Part shown: positions 9,497 through 16,999 of the stretch, in pieces | Numbering within the stretch: position 1 is the first letter of the stretch | Layout: each line of letters opens with the position of its first letter | Assembly: GCF_001673155.1 (NCBI RefSeq) | Contig: NZ_LZLE01000366.1 | Coordinates: 1-64,000, forward strand | Length of the DNA stretch: 64,000 nt | Reading direction: 5' to 3' | DNA from: Mycobacterium sp. 1423905.2 | GTDB taxonomy: Bacteria; Actinomycetota; Actinomycetes; Mycobacteriales; Mycobacteriaceae | The notes under the pieces: generated by a model | The model's database searches: none | Seen by the model: the letters and a program-made list of their open reading frames with translations, nothing else | Told to the model about the DNA's origin: nothing | Program-made: the position numbers and the translations under genes

Positions 9497-9796
9497 TAAA
9501 AGGGCGGCGACCCGAACGAGGTTCGAATCGCCGCCCCGGCAGCACAGCCCTCGGTTACCAAGCGTGCACTTCTGGGTTGCGTGGGTGGCCTCGGCGCGTT
9601 TGCGAAACTTCCGACTGCAACCCCACCCAAAGGGCCGTCGACATCTTCCGTTTTTCGCAATTACGCAGGCCCGCAACACTTCTGCCATCTTCGCGGCTAT
9701 GACTCCGCGTGGGTGCCGAGGAACCGTGCTGGGTGCCCGGGTCGGGAGAACGATCCTTCTCTTCCGGATCGGCCTTGGCCTTGCCGGGCTTCCGTG
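9497..9796 (-). ncRNA. Ms1 / MTS2823-type RNA (RNA polymerase-binding regulatory RNA)
   Basis: The 458-nt gap between the convergent Rv3662c-like and Rv3661-like genes holds no convincing gene but has, on the minus strand, a promoter-like pair (TTGCTG, 17 nt, TACAAA) and, about 300 nt downstream, an intrinsic terminator with a T4 tract. In M. tuberculosis the abundant 300-nt RNA MTS2823 lies between Rv3661 and Rv3662c in this orientation. Its M. smegmatis equivalent Ms1 binds RNA polymerase core in stationary phase. Position, strand and length all agree, so I call the orthologue. The exact 5' end is inferred from the -10 box; the 3' end from the terminator. Confidence 0.82.
9498..9536 (-). 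terminator. Intrinsic terminator of the Ms1-like RNA
   Basis: Read on the minus strand, GGGCGGCGA (9536-9528) pairs perfectly with TCGCCGCCC (9510-9502). Inside it a second perfect stem, CGAAC/GTTCG, encloses a 3-nt loop. The stem is followed directly by TTTTACAC, an unusually good U-tract for a mycobacterium. On the plus strand the hairpin could also stop dpp read-through. Confidence 0.85.
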
Positions 9797-9802
9797 GTTT
9801 CC

Positions 9803-9831
9803 TTTGTACTACTAGACCCCAGGCGCAGCAA
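9803..9831 (-). promoter_or_regulatory. Predicted promoter of the Ms1-like RNA
   Basis: On the minus strand, TTGCTG at 9831-9826 is followed after 17 nt by TACAAA at 9808-9803. Initiation about 7 nt downstream would give an RNA of close to 300 nt ending at the terminator. Inferred only from the hexamers and spacing. Confidence 0.5.
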
Positions 9832-9921
9832 GGGCTAATCGGTCCGAATTGCGAAACACGTTGGGAATGCTTGCCCTAAGCGTTTGCTGTCGTGGCGAAT
9901 GAGAAGGCTGGGACAGCAGTG

Positions 9922-10779
9922 CTAGAACGCGAACCGGCGCAGCAGCGCATAGGTGACCGCACCGGCGGCCAATGCGGTGACGCCCACCGCGGCCGTCGTG
10001 GCGATCGCGGCACCCGACGGTGCGGGGATCCGGTCGCGCAACGACACCGGGCGCGAGAACGACAACACCGGCCAACCGCGCTCGAGCGCTTCCCTGCGCA
10101 ATCCGCGGTCCGGGTTGACCACAGACGGGTGGCCGACGGCCTCGAGCATCGGCAGGTCGGTGATCGAATCGGAGTAGGCGTAGCAGTGCTCGAGCGGATA
10201 ACCCTCCCGGGCCGCCAGTTCCCGGATGGCTTGCACCTTGCCTTCGCCGTAGCAGTAGAACCCGACCTCGCCGGTGTACTTGCCGTCCTCGACCACCATC
10301 CGCGTCGCCATCGCGTGGGTGGCACCCAACGCACGGGCGATGGGACCGACGATCTCTTCGCCGGAAGCGGAGACGACCACGACGTCGCGTCCGCAGAGTT
10401 TGTGGCCGGCGATGAGATCGGCCGCTTCAGCGAACACCAGCGGCGTCACGATGTCGTGCAGCGTTTCGTTGACGATCGACTTCACCTGTTCGACATCCCA
10501 CCCGGTGCACATGTTGGCCAGGTGGGTACGCATCCGGTCCATCTGGTCATGGTCGGCGCCGGAAAGCAGAAAGATGAATTGCGCGTAGCTCGACTTCAGC
10601 ACGGCCCGCCGATTGAGCAGTCCCTGCGCGAAGAAAGGTTTGCTGAACGCCAAAGTGCTGGACTTGGCGATGATGGTCTTGTCCAGGTCGAAGAAGGCTG
10701 CGGTGCGCGGTTGTGGAGCGGATGGTTCGGGTGTTTGCGGTGAGGTTTGCTGCCGCGCGGCCGAATCGGGGACGGTCAC
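9922..10779 (-). CDS. HAD-superfamily IB phosphatase with C-terminal membrane anchor, Rv3661 homologue
   Basis: 285 residues from a GTG at 10779. HAD motif I is FFDLDKTI with nucleophile Asp31 and Asp33; motif II Ser is in VVVVSASGEE; motif III Lys is in YGEGK; motif IV is SDSITDLPML. The HAD-IB class includes SerB phosphoserine phosphatase, but this subgroup is commonly of unknown or lipid-phosphate specificity. The C-terminus has one hydrophobic helix (AAIATTAAVGVTALAAGAVTY) before a short basic end, so the protein is probably tethered with the catalytic domain in the cytosol. The gene is bracketed by two regulatory RNA genes. Substrate unknown. Confidence 0.85.
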   Translation of the reverse strand: MTVPDSAARQQTSPQTPEPSAPQPRTAAFFDLDKTIIAKSSTLAFSKPFFAQGLLNRRAVLKSSYAQFIFLLSGADHDQMDRMRTHLANMCTGWDVEQVKSIVNETLHDIVTPLVFAEAADLIAGHKLCGRDVVVVSASGEEIVGPIARALGATHAMATRMVVEDGKYTGEVGFYCYGEGKVQAIRELAAREGYPLEHCYAYSDSITDLPMLEAVGHPSVVNPDRGLRREALERGWPVLSFSRPVSLRDRIPAPSGAAIATTAAVGVTALAAGAVTYALLRRFAF

Positions 10780-10911
10780 CCATTCAGCATAGGTCGGGTG
10801 GTTCGGTGTGGCCGGTAACTCCCGCCCGAAACAACCGCTCCAACGGCGGCGTTGTCCCGTTGGTATCGGCATTTACCCGGTTCAAGCCCCGATTTCGTTT
10901 CAAACCAGTAC

Positions 10912-10942
10912 TTGCGTGAATGCCGTCTGTCATGTGTATAGT
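10912..10942 (+). promoter_or_regulatory. Predicted promoter of the 6C/B11 sRNA
   Basis: TTGCGT at 10912-10917 and TATAGT at 10937-10942 with a 19-nt spacer. The TATAGT box is strong. It sits about 6 nt before the expected 5' end of the RNA. It points away from the HAD phosphatase gene. Confidence 0.6.
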
Positions 10943-10947
10943 AAGCA

Positions 10948-11045
10948 TTACTCGGCCTTGAGCCGAGGGTGCATCAGCCCGACCCCCCGGGGCTGATACA
11001 CGACGACCCTCGCCTCCTCCCCCCCTGGCGGGGGTCGTCCCTTTT
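10948..11045 (+). ncRNA. 6C RNA (B11 sRNA)
   Basis: A roughly 98-nt RNA with three hairpins. CTCGGC/GCCGAG (10951-10967) comes first; next, a stem of about 12 bp with ATCAGCCC/GGGCTGAT and C-rich loop side ACCCCCCGG (about 10970-11000); last, the terminator stem whose loop side carries CCTCCCCCC. Two C-runs exposed in or beside loops are the defining trait of the 6C family. M. tuberculosis B11 lies between Rv3660c and Rv3661, exactly this position. In mycobacteria it pairs through its C-rich loops with G-rich mRNA regions (including DNA replication and secretion genes), and raised levels impair growth. Confidence 0.9.
11003..11045 (+). terminator. Intrinsic terminator of the 6C/B11 sRNA
   Basis: ACGACCC (11003-11009) pairs with GGGTCGT (11032-11038), followed by CCCTTTTCTG. 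The long C-rich loop between the arms is part of the functional 6C RNA. Confidence 0.8.
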
Positions 11046-11222
11046 CTGCAGTAAATTCTTTTGCGTTTTCGGTTAGCCGGACGGTGGCGGCGTTGCCGGC
11101 CGTCCGTGACCGCGGCGGCGGTCCCGAGCACGATCGAAACCGATTGTGCACAGTGGCGTTCTTATCCACAGATCGATCCCGGGCCCCTTTTGCCCACCAC
11201 CGGAGCGCCGCAGGCTGAAGAC

Positions 11223-12335
11223 ATGACCGCTAGTCCTCGGCCAACTCGCAGTGCTCCGGTGAGCTCCGGGGTTCTAGCAATGCTCTCCGACTCGACCATG
11301 CGCGAAGAGTTGGACCGGGTCGCCGCGGCTGTCGGCGTGCGAGTGGTCTATGCGAGCGGTCGCAACCCGGTCAGTAGAAAGACATGGTCGGCAGCGGCTG
11401 CCGTGGTGCTCGACGAAGCGTCGGCCGACCGGTGCGGGCAACTGGGGCTGCCGCGACGAAACCACGTCAGTGTGCTCAGTGCCGTGGACCCCACATCGGT
11501 GACGTGGGCGGCCGCCGTCAGGGTCGGCGCGCAGCAGGTGCTGAAGCTGCCTGCCCAGGAACACGACCTGGTTCGCGCGCTGGCTGAAGGCGCTGAGACG
11601 GTGCGCGATGACACCCGGCGCGGTGCGGTAGTCGCGGTGATCGGCGGCTGCGGCGGCGCCGGGACGTCCTGGTTTTCGGTCGCCTTGGCGCGGGCGGCCA
11701 CCGACGCCCTGCTGATGGATCTCGACCCGTGGGGCGGTGGCATCGATCTCCTGCTAGGTGTGGAAGGGCTTCCCGGGCTGCGCTGGCCTGACCTGGCCGT
11801 GCAGGGCGGCCGACTCAACTTCTCGGCCGTACGGGAGGCGTTGCCGCGACATCGGGGAATCAGCGTGCTGTCCGGAACACGGTGCAGCTATGAGCTTGAT
11901 GCCGGCGCGGTCGACGCGGTCATCGATGCGGGCCGCCGCGGGGGAGTCACCGTGGTATGCGATCTGCCCCGTCGCCTGACCGAAGCGGTCGTAACCGCCA
12001 CTGACACTGCGGATCTCGTCGTTCTCATCACCCCATGTGATGTGCGGGCCTGCGCGTCGACCGCGGCGCTGGCACCGGTGCTGGCGGCGATCAATCCCAA
12101 CGTCGGGTTGGTGGTGCGTGGGCCCTCGCCCGGCGGGTTGCGCGCGGCGGAAATCGCCGACCTCGCCGGCGTGCCGCTGCTGGCGTCGATGCGAGCCCAC
12201 CCGCGTCTTGCCGAACAACTCGAACGTGGCGGGTTGCGGCTGGGACGACGGTCCGTGCTGACGACCGCCGCGCGCCGCGTACTTGGCGTACTGCCCGCCC
12301 AGCAGCGTCCGCACTACTCGGGTAGAGCAGCGTGA
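11223..12335 (+). CDS. ssd: CpaE/MinD-like septum-site determining protein Ssd
   Basis: 370 residues, equivalent to Rv3660c (Ssd). An N-terminal receiver-like domain (about 15-125) precedes a MinD/ParA-type ATPase-like domain beginning VVAVIGGCGGAGTSWFSVAL. The deviant Walker A normally has a Lys (KGGxGKT); here it is GGCGGAGTS with no Lys, so ATP hydrolysis is doubtful. Further MinD-like segments are LLMDLDPWGGGIDLLLG and VVCDLPR. In M. tuberculosis Ssd overexpression inhibits septum formation; in Tad systems CpaE positions the pilus machine. First gene of the tad operon, GTGA overlap with the ATPase gene. An N-terminal extension to 11061 is open but out of keeping with family length. Confidence 0.88.
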   Translation: MTASPRPTRSAPVSSGVLAMLSDSTMREELDRVAAAVGVRVVYASGRNPVSRKTWSAAAAVVLDEASADRCGQLGLPRRNHVSVLSAVDPTSVTWAAAVRVGAQQVLKLPAQEHDLVRALAEGAETVRDDTRRGAVVAVIGGCGGAGTSWFSVALARAATDALLMDLDPWGGGIDLLLGVEGLPGLRWPDLAVQGGRLNFSAVREALPRHRGISVLSGTRCSYELDAGAVDAVIDAGRRGGVTVVCDLPRRLTEAVVTATDTADLVVLITPCDVRACASTAALAPVLAAINPNVGLVVRGPSPGGLRAAEIADLAGVPLLASMRAHPRLAEQLERGGLRLGRRSVLTTAARRVLGVLPAQQRPHYSGRAA

Positions 12336-13498
12336 CCGGCTCGATAGTCGAACGGGTTCGTGAACGGTTGGCGGCGGAATCAACGCCATTGCGTCCGCAC
12401 TTGGTCGCCGCCGCCATTCGCGCGGAGTCCGGCGGCATTCTGGGTGACACCGAGGTGTTGGCCAATCTGCGGATACTGCAGACCGAGCTGACCGGCGCCG
12501 GCCCGCTCGAGCCGCTGCTGTGCGCGCCCGGCACCACCGACGTACTGGTGACCGCGCCGGACTCGGTCTGGGTGGACGACGGAAACGGTTTGCGGCGCAG
12601 CGACATTCGATTTGCCGACGAGGCGGCGGTGCGCCGGCTGGCGCAACGGTTGGCGTTGGCGGCCGGGCGCCGGCTCGACGACGCCCAACCGTGGGTTGAC
12701 GGGCAACTGACTGGGCTCGACGCTGGTGGTTTCGCGGTGCGGCTGCACGCAGTGCTGCCGCCGGTGGCCGCCGAGGGCACCTGCATTTCGTTGCGGGTTC
12801 TGCGTCCGGCGACTCAAGATCTGGCCGGTTTGCGGGCTGCGGGTGCAATCACCCCGCAAGCCGCCGAGCTAGTCGACCGGGTGGTCGCTGCACGGCTGGC
12901 GTTTCTGGTGTCGGGCGGGACAGGAGCCGGAAAGACGACGCTGCTGGCGGCGATGCTCGGTTCGGTTTCCCCGGCCGAGCGGATCGTGTGCGTCGAGGAT
13001 GCCGCGGAGTTATCACCGCGACATCCGCATCTGGTCAAGCTGGTCGCCCGCTGCGCCAATGTCGAAGGTGTTGGCGAGGTGACCGTGCGTCAGTTGGTCC
13101 GCCAGGCGTTGCGGATGCGACCCGACCGCATCGTCGTCGGCGAAGTCCGCGGTGCGGAAGTCGTCGACCTGCTGGCGGCCTTGAACACCGGGCACGAAGG
13201 TGGCGCGGGCACTGTGCATGCCAATCGTCCGAGTGAGGTTCCCGCTCGCCTAGAAGCGTTGGGGGCACTCGGCGGTCTGGGCCGGTCCGCACTGCACAGC
13301 CAGCTTGGCGCGGCCGTGCAAGTGCTGTTGCACGTGGCGCGAGATCGGGCGGGGCGGCGGCGACTCGACGAGATCGCCGCGCTGCGCCAGACCGAAACCG
13401 GCCGTGTTCATGCGGTCACGGTGTGGCAGGCCCAGCGCGGGGTGACCGATGACGTTGCCTTGCTACACGACTTGTTGAACATGCGGATGTCGGAATGA
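12332..13498 (+). CDS. tadA: TadA/CpaF-type secretion ATPase
   Basis: 388 residues of the VirB11/GspE ATPase family, the motor of the Tad/Flp system (Rv3659c equivalent, helicase/secretion-neighbourhood ATPase). Walker A is [10 protein letters not shown] (194-203), followed by the Asp-box region [10 protein letters not shown] and the His-box-like [12 protein letters not shown]. The N-terminal part (about 40-170) matches the CpaF N-domain ([15 protein letters not shown]). It starts with GTG overlapping the ssd stop and overlaps tadB by 4 nt. The motor is cytosolic and docks on the TadB/TadC platform. Confidence 0.93.
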   Translation: MTGSIVERVRERLAAESTPLRPHLVAAAIRAESGGILGDTEVLANLRILQTELTGAGPLEPLLCAPGTTDVLVTAPDSVWVDDGNGLRRSDIRFADEAAVRRLAQRLALAAGRRLDDAQPWVDGQLTGLDAGGFAVRLHAVLPPVAAEGTCISLRVLRPATQDLAGLRAAGAITPQAAELVDRVVAARLAFLVSGGTGAGKTTLLAAMLGSVSPAERIVCVEDAAELSPRHPHLVKLVARCANVEGVGEVTVRQLVRQALRMRPDRIVVGEVRGAEVVDLLAALNTGHEGGAGTVHANRPSEVPARLEALGALGGLGRSALHSQLGAAVQVLLHVARDRAGRRRLDEIAALRQTETGRVHAVTVWQAQRGVTDDVALLHDLLNMRMSE

Positions 13499-14295
13499 AC
13501 GGCGTTGCACCTGCTGCCCTGATGTTGGCCGCGGCATTGGTGGTGATGCCGCCGTCGCCACGGCGCCGCCTGGGTGCACCGTTGCGTCAGTCGCTGCCGC
13601 TGGCCGGTGCCCGGTCGGTGGGCTGGGTATTCGGGTGCGTCGGCACGGTTACGGGATTGATGCTGTTGCCGCTGACCACCATCGCGGCTGCCGCAATCGT
13701 CACCGGCGCGGTGAACCTGCGTTACCGTCGCCGTCGCAACATGAGGCAGAGCGCGGCCGAGGGCCAGGTGTTGGAGGCGGCCCTCGACGTCTTGGTCGGG
13801 GAGCTGCGGGTGGGTGCACACCCGGTACAGGCTTTCTCGATCGCGGCCGACGAAACCGGCGGACGTGTAGGTGCGGCGCTTCGGGGGGTCGCCGCGCGGG
13901 CCCGATTAGGCGCTGATGTCACCGGTGGCCTGCGTGCCGCCGCCGGGTCGTCGAAGCTCACCTCCCATTGGGAGCGGCTCGCGGTGTGTTGGCAGCTGGC
14001 CAGTGACCATGGTCTGGCGATATCGGCTTTGATGCGCACAGCGCAACGCGATATAGCCGCGCGGCAACGGTTTTCGTCCAAGGTCGCGTCGGGCCTGGCT
14101 GGTGCTCGCGCTACTGCCGCCATCTTGGCGGGTCTGCCGGTGCTGGGCGTGTTGCTTGGCCAGTTGATCGGCGCTGAACCGTTGAGCCTCCTGTTGGGTG
14201 GACATGCCGGCGGATGGTTGTTGGTTGTCGGCGTGACGCTGGCGTGCGCGGGACTGCTGTGGTGCGACCGCATTACCGATCGCGTGATGTCGTGA
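13495..14295 (+). CDS. tadB: TadB-like inner-membrane platform protein (type II secretion F domain)
   Basis: 266 residues, Rv3658c equivalent. The N-terminus has one or two hydrophobic segments (about 5-20 and 40-75), a cytosolic helical domain follows (about 90-190, VLEAALDVLVGELRVGAHP and related), and two C-terminal membrane segments end the protein (about 200-225 and 235-255). This is the GspF-like fold of TadB. ATGA overlap with tadA, GTGA overlap with the next gene. Confidence 0.88.
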   Translation: MNGVAPAALMLAAALVVMPPSPRRRLGAPLRQSLPLAGARSVGWVFGCVGTVTGLMLLPLTTIAAAAIVTGAVNLRYRRRRNMRQSAAEGQVLEAALDVLVGELRVGAHPVQAFSIAADETGGRVGAALRGVAARARLGADVTGGLRAAAGSSKLTSHWERLAVCWQLASDHGLAISALMRTAQRDIAARQRFSSKVASGLAGARATAAILAGLPVLGVLLGQLIGAEPLSLLLGGHAGGWLLVVGVTLACAGLLWCDRITDRVMS

Positions 14296-14876
14296 GCGCC
14301 GCGGCGGTACTGCTGGCCGCAGCATTGCTGGCCGACGCCGGCCCCACGGTGGTTCGCACACGTGCGGGTCGGCCGCCTCGCACTCGGGGCCAGCGGCCAC
14401 GGACGCCACGCGGTGTGGATCCACTGGGAGTCGCGTCCAGCCTCGACGTGTTCGCGGTGTGCCTACAGGCGGGCATGGCGGTGTCGGCGGCCGCGGCCGC
14501 GACGGCGGTTTCCGCCCCGTCTGCGCTGGCCACGCAGTTGTCACGGGCCGCCGATCTGTTGTCGCTCGGCGCCGACCCATCGGTCGCCTGGTCGCCGGTG
14601 TCCGCCATGCGTGAGTTGGACGCACAAACCGACGCGCTGCTGCGGTTGGCGCGGCGGTCAGCGTCCTCGGGAGCAGCTTTGGCCGAAGGGGTCGTAGAGC
14701 TGGCGGTGCAGTCGCGCCACGACGCGGCCCATGCGGCGGCAGCCGCCGCCGAGCGGGCGGGGGTGCTGATTGCGGGTCCGTTGGGGTTGTGCTTTCTGCC
14801 GGCTTTCGTCTGCCTCGGCATTGTGCCCGTGGTGGCGGGTTTGGCCGGCCGAGTGTTCGAGTCGGGTTTGTTGTGA
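14292..14876 (+). CDS. tadC: TadC-like inner-membrane platform protein
   Basis: 194 residues from a GTG overlapping the tadB stop (Rv3657c equivalent). The short N-terminal hydrophobic segment, Arg/Pro-rich linker (about 22-48), helical domain (VFAVCLQAGMAVSAAAAATA, about 54-73) and C-terminal membrane helix (about 160-190) match the compact actinobacterial TadC form, smaller than the proteobacterial one. With TadB it forms the platform for pilin extrusion. Confidence 0.84.
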   Translation: MSAAAVLLAAALLADAGPTVVRTRAGRPPRTRGQRPRTPRGVDPLGVASSLDVFAVCLQAGMAVSAAAAATAVSAPSALATQLSRAADLLSLGADPSVAWSPVSAMRELDAQTDALLRLARRSASSGAALAEGVVELAVQSRHDAAHAAAAAAERAGVLIAGPLGLCFLPAFVCLGIVPVVAGLAGRVFESGLL

Positions 14877-14891
14877 GAAGGGGAATTGCTG

Positions 14892-15092
14892 ATGCGCAAT
14901 ACGTTTCGAAGAATCACCGTGCGCATGATGGTGTTGGCGGTCGACGAGTCGGGAATGTCCACCGTCGAATACGCGATCGGCACGATTGCCGCGGCCGCTT
15001 TCGGCGCCATCCTCTACACCGTGGTTACCGGCGATTCCGTCGTATCGGCGCTGAACCACATCATCGGTCGCGCGCTCAGTACAAAGGTCTAG
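14892..15092 (+). CDS. flp: Flp-type (class IVb) pilin
   Basis: 66 residues, Rv3656c equivalent. A basic N-terminus (MRNTFRRITVRMM) precedes the prepilin cleavage motif SG/MSTVEYA with Glu5 and Tyr6 of mature Flp pilins, then a hydrophobic helix (IGTIAAAAFGAILYTVV) and a short end. The ATG at 14892 has AGGGG 8 nt upstream; a TTG at 14886 would add only two residues. It should be processed by a prepilin peptidase, but none is encoded in this window. Confidence 0.9.
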   Translation: MRNTFRRITVRMMVLAVDESGMSTVEYAIGTIAAAAFGAILYTVVTGDSVVSALNHIIGRALSTKV

Positions 15093-15115
15093 CGTCGAAT
15101 GCCGGGTCCAGCACC

Positions 15116-15415
15116 GTGGAGGCGGCGTTGGCGATCGCCACGCTGGTGTCGGTGTTGGTGTTGTGCTTGGCCGGGATCACGGCAGTGTCGATGCAGGTGC
15201 GTTGCATCGACGCGGCACGCGAAGCGGCTCGGCTCGCCGCCCGCGGTGACGAGCGCGTGGCCGTCGCGGTCGCCCGGCGCATCGCGCCCGACGGTGCTCG
15301 AGTGCAGGTCCGAAGCGACGGCCAGTACTTGGTCGCTACCGTCGTCGCACGCTCAAGACTGTTGCCGGGCCTGGACATTCGTGCCAACGCAATGTCAGTT
15401 GACGAGCCCAGATGA
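15116..15415 (+). CDS. TadE-like pseudopilin, Rv3655c homologue (start codon unclear)
   Basis: The reading frame has an N-terminal pseudopilin signature AGSSTVEAALAIATLVSVLV (Gly, then Glu at +5, then a hydrophobic helix), followed by a Cys and a basic/acidic globular end including VRCIDAAREAARLAARGDER. The codons for AGSSTV begin at 15101, but upstream in frame there is no ATG, GTG or TTG before this point within reach of the flp stop. The first in-frame start is GTG 15116, inside the signature (the V of STVE), and that is the start given here. A true start on a non-canonical codon, or a frameshift from the ATG at 15099, is possible. In M. tuberculosis Rv3655c is reported to be secreted and to affect macrophage apoptosis. 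Confidence 0.7.
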   Translation: MEAALAIATLVSVLVLCLAGITAVSMQVRCIDAAREAARLAARGDERVAVAVARRIAPDGARVQVRSDGQYLVATVVARSRLLPGLDIRANAMSVDEPR

Positions 15416-15776
15416 CGAGGGCGCCGCCACCGTGATCGCCGCTTTCCTGGTGGTGGTGTTGCTATGTGTCACCGCGGCGGGAGTGTATGTGGGTTCGGCG
15501 GTGGTAGCGCGACACCGCGCTCAGGCCGCGGCCGACCTCGCCGCCCTGGCGGCTGCGGCGGAGTTGCCATACGGGATTGCGGCCGCCTGCGCCCGCGCGA
15601 CGACAGTCGCGCAGGGGATGCACGTCAGCGCTACTGGGTGCGCGGTGGACGAGTTGGACGTGGTCGTCACCACCGAGGTGCCCGTGGCTATCGCCGGTAT
15701 AGCGCGGGCCGGTGCGCGAGCGGGCCCGGCTGACGCCTCGGACGGTTCAAGTCGCCGCGTCGGGCGGCTCAGGTAG
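15399..15776 (+). CDS. TadE-like secretion-neighbourhood protein, Rv3654c homologue
   Basis: 125 residues from a TTG at 15399, overlapping the previous gene by 17 nt (MTSPDDEGAATVIAAFLVVV). The motif after Gly is AATVIAA: where Flp and TadE pilins have Glu at +5 this protein has Ile, a trait I recall for this actinobacterial family. The hydrophobic helix is at about 10-35, then VARHRAQAAADLAALAAAA, the conserved part of TadE-like and TadG-like proteins. The final 30 nt overlap the 3' end of the convergent PAS-GAF-PAS gene. Probably a minor pseudopilin or assembly factor. Confidence 0.78.
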   Translation: MTSPDDEGAATVIAAFLVVVLLCVTAAGVYVGSAVVARHRAQAAADLAALAAAAELPYGIAAACARATTVAQGMHVSATGCAVDELDVVVTTEVPVAIAGIARAGARAGPADASDGSSRRVGRLR

Positions 15777-16784
15777 CCGTGCGCTGGCGACTTCTTCCTC
15801 TGTGGGCAGCCGCAGCGACAGCAGGCCGGCAAAGGTCTCGGGTGCGAGCTCGACCCGGTTGACGGTCACATGTACCGGCACCCAATCGGAATCGTGGCCC
15901 GGTAATCGCAACACCCGACTGGTCGGACCGTCGACGAATTCCTCTGTCATGGCCCGCATCTCACGCTCATCGTCGGGGTGCACCCGCGGCCTGCTGCCGT
16001 CGTTGCTGCGCCAGTCGTAGAAGGTGCACGGGTCGTCGATCCATTTCAACAGATTCCAATTGTTGAGATCGACCAGCGCGCGGTGGACTCCGACCTGCGC
16101 CAGGCTTTGCAGGATTCGTTGGGCCAGGTCGTCGGAGGAGACGACCGGTCCTTTGTGTTCGGTGCGCCAATTGATCGCCCGCGCCACCAGATGGTCGCGG
16201 CCGTCGGCGCCTTGTTCCAGCGCGGTGCGCGCCACGAAGCCGATCCGGATGGGGTTGCCTTGCCAATCGGTGAGATCCCAAGTGCTGCACAGCGTCTGGT
16301 TCGGCCGGGCGCGAATTGCCATGGCCAGCACCTTGGTTTCGTTGGGATTGAGTTCACGCGATGGCAGGTCCTCGGCGAACGCGCGTCCGAAAGTGACCTC
16401 TACTTCGGGGTTCTTTCCGCTGTTGGCCAGCGACTCGGGGGTGTCGGTGGCCACGCCTCGGGTCAGATCCCACTTGAGCGGGCCGGGCGTGGGCCGCTCG
16501 GGCGGTTCTTCATCGGCTGGGCCGCTCCAGACGTGCACGCCGTGTACACGACCGTCGGACATCACGACCGGCTCGGTACGGATCACCCGGTCGCTCTTCG
16601 GGGTGATGCTGGACAGGCTCTGGCCAGTCTGCAGCGTCTCGGCGATCGCGGTCTGCACCGCCGACAACGCGGGGTTACGGCGCAAAAAGGTCTTGATCGG
16701 TACCAGGTTCTTGAGCTGACGCCCCTGTGCGACAACGGCCGGTTCGTCCCCCAACGTCTCCACGAGCAGCCAGTCGTGGGTCAT
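15747..16784 (-). CDS. PAS-GAF-PAS triple sensor-domain protein, Rv3651 homologue
   Basis: 345 residues, the same length I recall for Rv3651, whose crystal structure shows PAS, GAF and PAS-like domains in one chain. No signal peptide, membrane segment or catalytic output domain is visible (the C-terminus ends EEEVASARLPEPPDAAT), so it should sense a ligand or partner without an enzymatic output. Conserved stretches include THDWLLVETLGDEP at the start and DWRSNDGSRPRVHPDDEREM near 275-295. The 3' end overlaps the tad operon end by 30 nt. Confidence 0.82.
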   Translation of the reverse strand: MTHDWLLVETLGDEPAVVAQGRQLKNLVPIKTFLRRNPALSAVQTAIAETLQTGQSLSSITPKSDRVIRTEPVVMSDGRVHGVHVWSGPADEEPPERPTPGPLKWDLTRGVATDTPESLANSGKNPEVEVTFGRAFAEDLPSRELNPNETKVLAMAIRARPNQTLCSTWDLTDWQGNPIRIGFVARTALEQGADGRDHLVARAINWRTEHKGPVVSSDDLAQRILQSLAQVGVHRALVDLNNWNLLKWIDDPCTFYDWRSNDGSRPRVHPDDEREMRAMTEEFVDGPTSRVLRLPGHDSDWVPVHVTVNRVELAPETFAGLLSLRLPTEEEVASARLPEPPDAAT

Positions 16785-16800
16785 GTGAGCATCTTACGGG

Positions 16801-16837
16801 CAGGCCCTCACGGCGTTAATGCGGCGGTGAGGGCCTG
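16801..16837. repeat. Perfect 11-bp inverted repeat between sftH and the PAS-GAF-PAS gene
   Basis: CAGGCCCTCAC (16801-16811) and GTGAGGGCCTG (16827-16837) form a perfect stem with a 15-nt loop in the 215-nt gap between two minus-strand genes. There is no T-tract on either side. It may act as a terminator for the helicase transcript, or be an mRNA-stability element. The rest of the gap (16838-16999) has no gene with a start codon I trust. Confidence 0.6.
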
Positions 16838-16999
16838 AAGAACAGCCGACGAGATACCGCGTCCGGTTCTGGTGGTTCGGTCGGCTCCGCCACCGCCGCC
16901 GCGATCTCGTCATCGCCGCCGCCAGCACACCGCTGGTCTGCGCCGCCGCTGCCGCATTTGACGCAGCGCGATACGGCTGCACGAGTGTCATACGGCGAG

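Noticed and set aside
9581-9838. Short frames within the Ms1-like RNA gene
   Set aside because: No Shine-Dalgarno, no motif; the hairpin terminator and synteny support a non-coding RNA.
11754-12848. Open frame opposite ssd and tadA
   Set aside because: Arg/Pro/Ala-rich low-information product antisense to two well-supported genes.
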